Origin: Bacillota bacterium
GTDB taxonomy: Bacteria > Bacillota > Dethiobacteria > DTU022
Assembly: GCA_012797095.1 (NCBI GenBank)
Contig: JAAZPS010000119.1
Coordinates: 1-18,295, forward strand
Direction: 5' to 3'
DNA length: 18,295 bases
Under the pieces are notes generated by a model. It worked only from the letters and a program-made list of their open reading frames with translations. It did no database searches and was not told where the DNA came from. Of the stretch, positions 15,036 to 18,295 are shown in pieces. The position numbers and the translations under genes are program-made. Position 1 is the stretch's first letter; every line of letters starts with the position of its first letter.

Positions 15036-17735
15036 ATGGTTAATCTGACAATTGATGGTAAGGCGGTAACCGTTCCAACCGGGACGACCATCCTGGAGGC
15101 TGCCCAAAGCATCGGTATAGAGATACCGCATTTCTGTTACGACAAGGATCTAACGGTATTCGGGGGCTGCCGCATCTGCGTGGTTGAAGTGGAGGGTGCC
15201 AGGAATTTGCAGGCATCGTGCTCCACGCCGGTAACTCCGGGGATGGTTGTCTGGACAGAGTCGGAACGCGTGGTGAAAACACGCCAGATGATCCTGGAAC
15301 TGCTGCTGGGGAATCACCCGGTTGATTGTATTGTCTGTGACAAAACAGGTGATTGCCTTTTGCAGGATTACTGTTACCGCTACGGGGTCAAGGAAAGCCC
15401 GTTCATCGGGGAGAAAAAACAGCTGGAACTTGACCGGGATAACCATCTTATTGAGCGCGACCAGAACAAATGCATTCTCTGCGGCAAATGTGTCCAGGTG
15501 TGTCACGATGTCCAGGTCACGGGGACCATTGATTTTGTTGAACGCGGCTTTTATACCCGGGTAACCACACCGTACGATCTGCCGCTCAACACCGAGATCT
15601 GCCGCTTTTGTGGCCAGTGTGTGGGCGTCTGCCCCACCGGTGCACTCGTCAACAAGCAGTTTAAAGGAACCAGACCGTGGGAGGTTTCAAAAGTTAGAAC
15701 CACCTGCCTCTTCTGCGGCGTCGGCTGTAATTTCGATCTGAATGTTAAAGACGGCCGGGTTATCGGGGTTACCCCGACTCCCGAGGCTCCGGTTAACGGC
15801 CGCTCACTGTGCGTGAAGGGGCGTTTTCACAAGGATCTGCTCTACAATCCAGAGCGGATCACCACTCCCCTGATCAAGAGAGACGGCCAGTTTGTTGAAG
15901 CAAGCTGGGATGAAGCCCTCGACGAGATCGCTTCAAGATTGAAGGAGATCGTCGCTGCAGACGGAGCCAACGCTGTTGCTGCTTTAAGCTCCGCCCGCTG
16001 TACCAACGAAGAGAATTACCTGATGCAAAAATTTATGCGCACGGCGGTCGGGACCAACAACGTCGATCACTGTGCCCGCACGTGACACGCTCCCACCGTG
16101 GCCGGTTTGGCCACCTCGTTTGGCAGTGGAGCGATGACCAACTCTATCGGCGAAATTGAATTCAACGAAGTCCTCTTCATTATTGGTTCCAATGCTACCG
16201 AAGCCCATCCGATCATCGGTAACAAGATGAAACGAGCGGCAGCAGTCCGGGGGGCCAAATTGATCGTTGTGGATCCGCGGCGGACTGAACTGGCCGAGCA
16301 TTCTACCATCTGGATGCAGCTCACTCCCGGTACCGATATCGCCCTGATCAACGGTCTGATGCATATCATCATCACCGAGGGTTGGGCTGATCACGGCTAT
16401 ATTGAGGAGCGCTGCGAGGGGTATGACGAGATGTGGGCCGTGGTGAAGAACTATCCGCCGGAGCGGGCCAGCCAGATCTCGGGCGTCCCCGTGGAGCAGA
16501 TGTACGCCGCTGCGGAGCTTTACGCCAAGACCAGAAAGGCGGGTATCTTTTATACCCTGGGAATCACCGAGCATACGACCGGCACCGCCAATGTGATGAG
16601 TCTGGCCAATCTGGCCATGATTACCGGTCATATGGGTGTGGAAAACGCCGGGGTCAACCCGCTGCGCGGTCAGAACAATGTTCAGGGAGCCTGTGATATG
16701 GGTGCCCTGCCCAACGTGTTTTCCGGTTATCAGGCAGTGACCAATCCGGCTCTCGTGGAGACCTTTGAACGGGCCTGGAACTGCAAGCTTGATCCGGAGA
16801 AGGGCTTGACCATTCCCGATATGCTGGATGCGGCCGTTTCCGGAGAACTCAAGGCTATGTACATCATGGGCGAGGATCCGGTGATGACGGATCCCAATGC
16901 CCACCATGTGCGTAAAGCGCTGGACAGCCTTGATTTTCTGGTGGCTCAGGATCTGTTCATGACTGAAAGTGCCCGGTATGCCGATGTTTTTCTGCCGGCG
17001 GCCTGCTATGCTGAAAAAGAGGGGACCTTCACCAATACAGAACGGCGGGTTCAGCGGGTGCGTCAAGCGGTCTCCCCGCCCGGCGAGGCTCGCGCGGATT
17101 GGGAAATTCTCTGCGATCTCTCCAGGCGCATGGGTTACGAGATGAGCTATGCCGATGCGGAGGAGATTTTCGAAGAGATGAGACATCTGACACCGAGTTA
17201 CGCCGGAATCACCTACAAGCGCATAGAAAAGGTCGGCTTGCAGTGGCCCTGTCCAACGGAGGACCACCCGGGGACCAAATATTTGCACCAGGGCGCTTTC
17301 CCCAGAGGCAAGGGATTGCTGCAGGGGATCGAATACAAGCCGGCTGAAGAGCTTACCGACGAAGAGTATCCCATTCTGTTGACCACCGGTCGCAAGCTGA
17401 ATCACTACAACGTGACAACACGTTTCTCGGAAAGCCTCCTGACCCTGGATCCTCACGAACAGGCGGAGATCAATCCTGCGGATGCTGCCAAACTGGGCCT
17501 GGGCGAGGACGATCAGATTCGCGTTACCTCCCGCCGGGGTTCAGTTGTTACCAGGATAAAGATTACCGACAAGATCGCCCCCGGGGTTATCTTTATGACT
17601 TTTCACTACAAGGAGTCGCTGACAAACGAGCTCACAAGCGCTGCTCTTGACCCCATCTCCAAAACGGGGGAATATAAGGTTTGCGCGGTAAAAATAGAGA
17701 AACATACCGATGAAAAGATCTCTGCAGCCAACTGA
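15036..17735 (+). CDS. fdhA: Selenocysteine formate dehydrogenase alpha subunit, NuoG-like N-terminus
   Basis: An 899-residue cytoplasmic enzyme interconverting formate and CO2, collinear with the NADP-linked alpha subunit of Moorella thermoacetica as I recall it. The TGA at 16083-16085 encodes selenocysteine 350 (DHCART-U-HAPTVAGL). Domains in order: plant-type [2Fe-2S] ferredoxin (C34, C45, C48, C62); NuoG His-Cys cluster (H94, C98, C101, C107); two-[4Fe-4S] ferredoxin (C146, C149, C152, C156 and C189, C192, C195, C199); the molybdopterin domain with its own cluster (C224, C227, C231, C259), H351 and R544 (NPLRGQNNVQG); and a C-terminal molybdopterin-binding domain from about 780. No signal peptide. 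ATG 15036 follows a GGGAGTGAAGAGGG stretch. Expected NAD(P)/ferredoxin partner subunits (NuoE/NuoF-like) are not next to it. Confidence 0.95.
16098..16114 (+). promoter_or_regulatory. Bacterial SECIS hairpin of the second formate dehydrogenase
   Basis: GTGGCC (16098-16103) and GGCCAC (16109-16114) form a perfect six-pair stem with loop GGTTT, beginning 12 bases after the UGA. Distance and the GGU-containing loop agree with SelB-dependent bacterial SECIS elements, supporting selenocysteine insertion. Confidence 0.85.
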
Positions 17736-17770
17736 GAGATCGGCTAGAGCGGGATTTGTCGGACAGCTGT

Positions 17771-17807
17771 AAAAAACTGCCGGGAGCTGCACCAGCTCCC
17801 GGCAGTT
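17771..17807 (-). terminator. Intrinsic terminator of the minus-strand cysteine-rich gene
   Basis: A perfect 15-pair stem (arms 17775-17789 and 17793-17807, loop of three) is flanked on its left by a run of six A (17771-17776, its last two bases within the stem). Read on the minus strand this is a hairpin followed by a U-tract, about 30 bases past the stop of the minus-strand gene. On the plus strand it has no T-tract but may still help stop fdhA transcripts. Confidence 0.88.
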
Positions 17808-17836
17808 AACTGTGCCCTTAGTGCAAACAACCATCT

Positions 17837-18028
17837 TCAAGGGTTCCGGGTTTCCTGATAGACCTTTTCAAAGTAACAGGGATGGCAGCTGGAAGTGCAG
17901 GGATACCTGACCCCGGTACATGACTTGAGCCTGGCGTGTTCCCGGTAGCGGAAAAAATCACACTTCGGGCAGCTCTCGTCCCGGTGAGAAAGGACTGCGC
18001 CGCAGTGAGGACATTTTTTCTGAGCCAT
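17837..18028 (-). CDS. Small cysteine-rich zinc-ribbon-like protein
   Basis: A 63-residue protein of unknown function starting MAQKKCPHCGAVLSHRDE. It holds a zinc-ribbon pattern (C6-x2-C9 and C19-x2-C22) and a second cluster of four cysteines within 14 residues (SCTGVRYPCTSSCHPCYF), so it may hold two metal sites or an iron-sulfur cluster. ATG 18028 is preferred over a GTG three codons upstream because a GGGAAGGTG ribosome site (18035-18043) precedes it by six bases. A promoter, an overlapping palindrome and a matching terminator on the same strand support a real, singly transcribed gene. It converges on fdhA. A link to formate metabolism is only positional; similar small proteins are often annotated as hypothetical. 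Confidence 0.75.
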   Translation of the reverse strand: MAQKKCPHCGAVLSHRDESCPKCDFFRYREHARLKSCTGVRYPCTSSCHPCYFEKVYQETRNP

Positions 18029-18073
18029 GTAGAACACCTTCCCTTCAATGTATGGTGTGATGGTTTTATTTCC

Positions 18074-18088
18074 AGGTACAGTGTACCT
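18074..18088. promoter_or_regulatory. Palindromic operator candidate over the -10 box
   Basis: AGGTACA-G-TGTACCT is a perfect 15-base dyad whose right half contains most of the minus-strand -10 box and whose left half covers the likely transcription start. The size and position suit a dimeric repressor that blocks RNA polymerase; the regulator is unknown. Confidence 0.5.
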
Positions 18089-18108
18089 TGGTTGAGGGGA
18101 AAGGTCAA
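18080..18108 (-). promoter_or_regulatory. Promoter of the cysteine-rich gene
   Basis: Read on the minus strand: TTGACC (18108-18103), a 17-base spacer and TACACT (18085-18080), five and four of six matches. Transcription would begin near 18073, about 45 bases before the ATG. Confidence 0.6.
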
Positions 18109-18295
18109 CCGTTTTTTTCCGAAATCTGTTTAATCTGTGGTCATCTTATCTGCTTAATTACTTTGATAAAATGTCACCTATGTGGGAGAGGACAAGGTAC
18201 TTATGTCACAGTAACAGATCGGTCGTTATGTCGTGATCCGGAGGCTGGATCGATCTCCGCAGAAGATGCAGCAAAGTCCCTTAACTTGAGCTCGG
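18109..18295. other. Right-end intergenic segment without recognised gene
   Basis: I see no supported coding region, RNA gene or clear hairpin-terminator in the final 187 bases. The upstream part is A+T-rich; the last 60 bases return to the G+C of coding DNA and could be the edge of a neighbour that lies beyond the window. Confidence 0.4.

Noticed and set aside
16083..16085. fdhA as two genes, ending at the TGA and restarting at 16098
   Set aside because: Same reasoning: catalytic position, perfect SECIS stem, uninterrupted homology.
15984..17456. Long minus-strand open frame of about 490 codons opposite fdhA
   Set aside because: Shadow of fdhA; histidine/glycine-rich composition typical of an antisense translation.

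Overview
The window looks like a chromosomal segment of a Gram-positive anaerobe of the Clostridia, perhaps a Moorella- or Peptococcaceae-like acetogen or syntroph. This rests on the two selenocysteine formate dehydrogenases (one resembling the Moorella thermoacetica enzyme), strong AGGAGG-type ribosome binding sites with several TTG/GTG starts, sigma-A-type promoters and U-tract terminators. Taxonomy is inference; no rRNA or marker gene is present.

Layout. (1) Positions 1-1094: the end of a prolipoprotein diacylglyceryl transferase (lgt) and a membrane-anchored LppM/DUF3153-like lipoprotein. (2) 1171-1530: a gene-free degenerate 27-bp tandem repeat array ending in a dispersed palindromic element. 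(3) 1638-4523: a divergent pair, a GPH-type MFS sugar symporter (-) and a CapA-like protein (+). (4) 4747-6991: two adjacent molybdopterin-pathway genes, a MoeA-like protein with a cysteine-rich tail and MoeA. (5) 7103-11268: a near-consensus promoter, a Tat-exported selenocysteine formate dehydrogenase catalytic subunit (FdnG type, UGA at codon 192) and fdhE. (6) 11412-14647: a molybdenum/tungsten-cofactor riboswitch and intrinsic terminator, a three-gene FecCD-type ABC importer, and a cruciform-like terminator. (7) 15036-17735: a second, cytoplasmic selenocysteine formate dehydrogenase with NuoG-like iron-sulfur domains (UGA at codon 350). (8) 17771-18108: a small cysteine-rich protein gene on the minus strand with its own promoter, overlapping palindrome and terminator.

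Regions 4-7 form a molybdo/tungsto-selenoenzyme island: MoeA proteins insert the metal into molybdopterin, FdhE matures the exported enzyme, the riboswitch senses finished cofactor, and the importer it controls probably brings in molybdate or tungstate although its sequence family is usually annotated as iron-siderophore/B12 uptake. The riboswitch assignment is the strongest lead: it gives the transporter a substrate prediction that homology alone would miss. Neither formate dehydrogenase has its electron-transfer partner subunits next to it, and no sel genes (selA, selB, selC, selD) are in the window.
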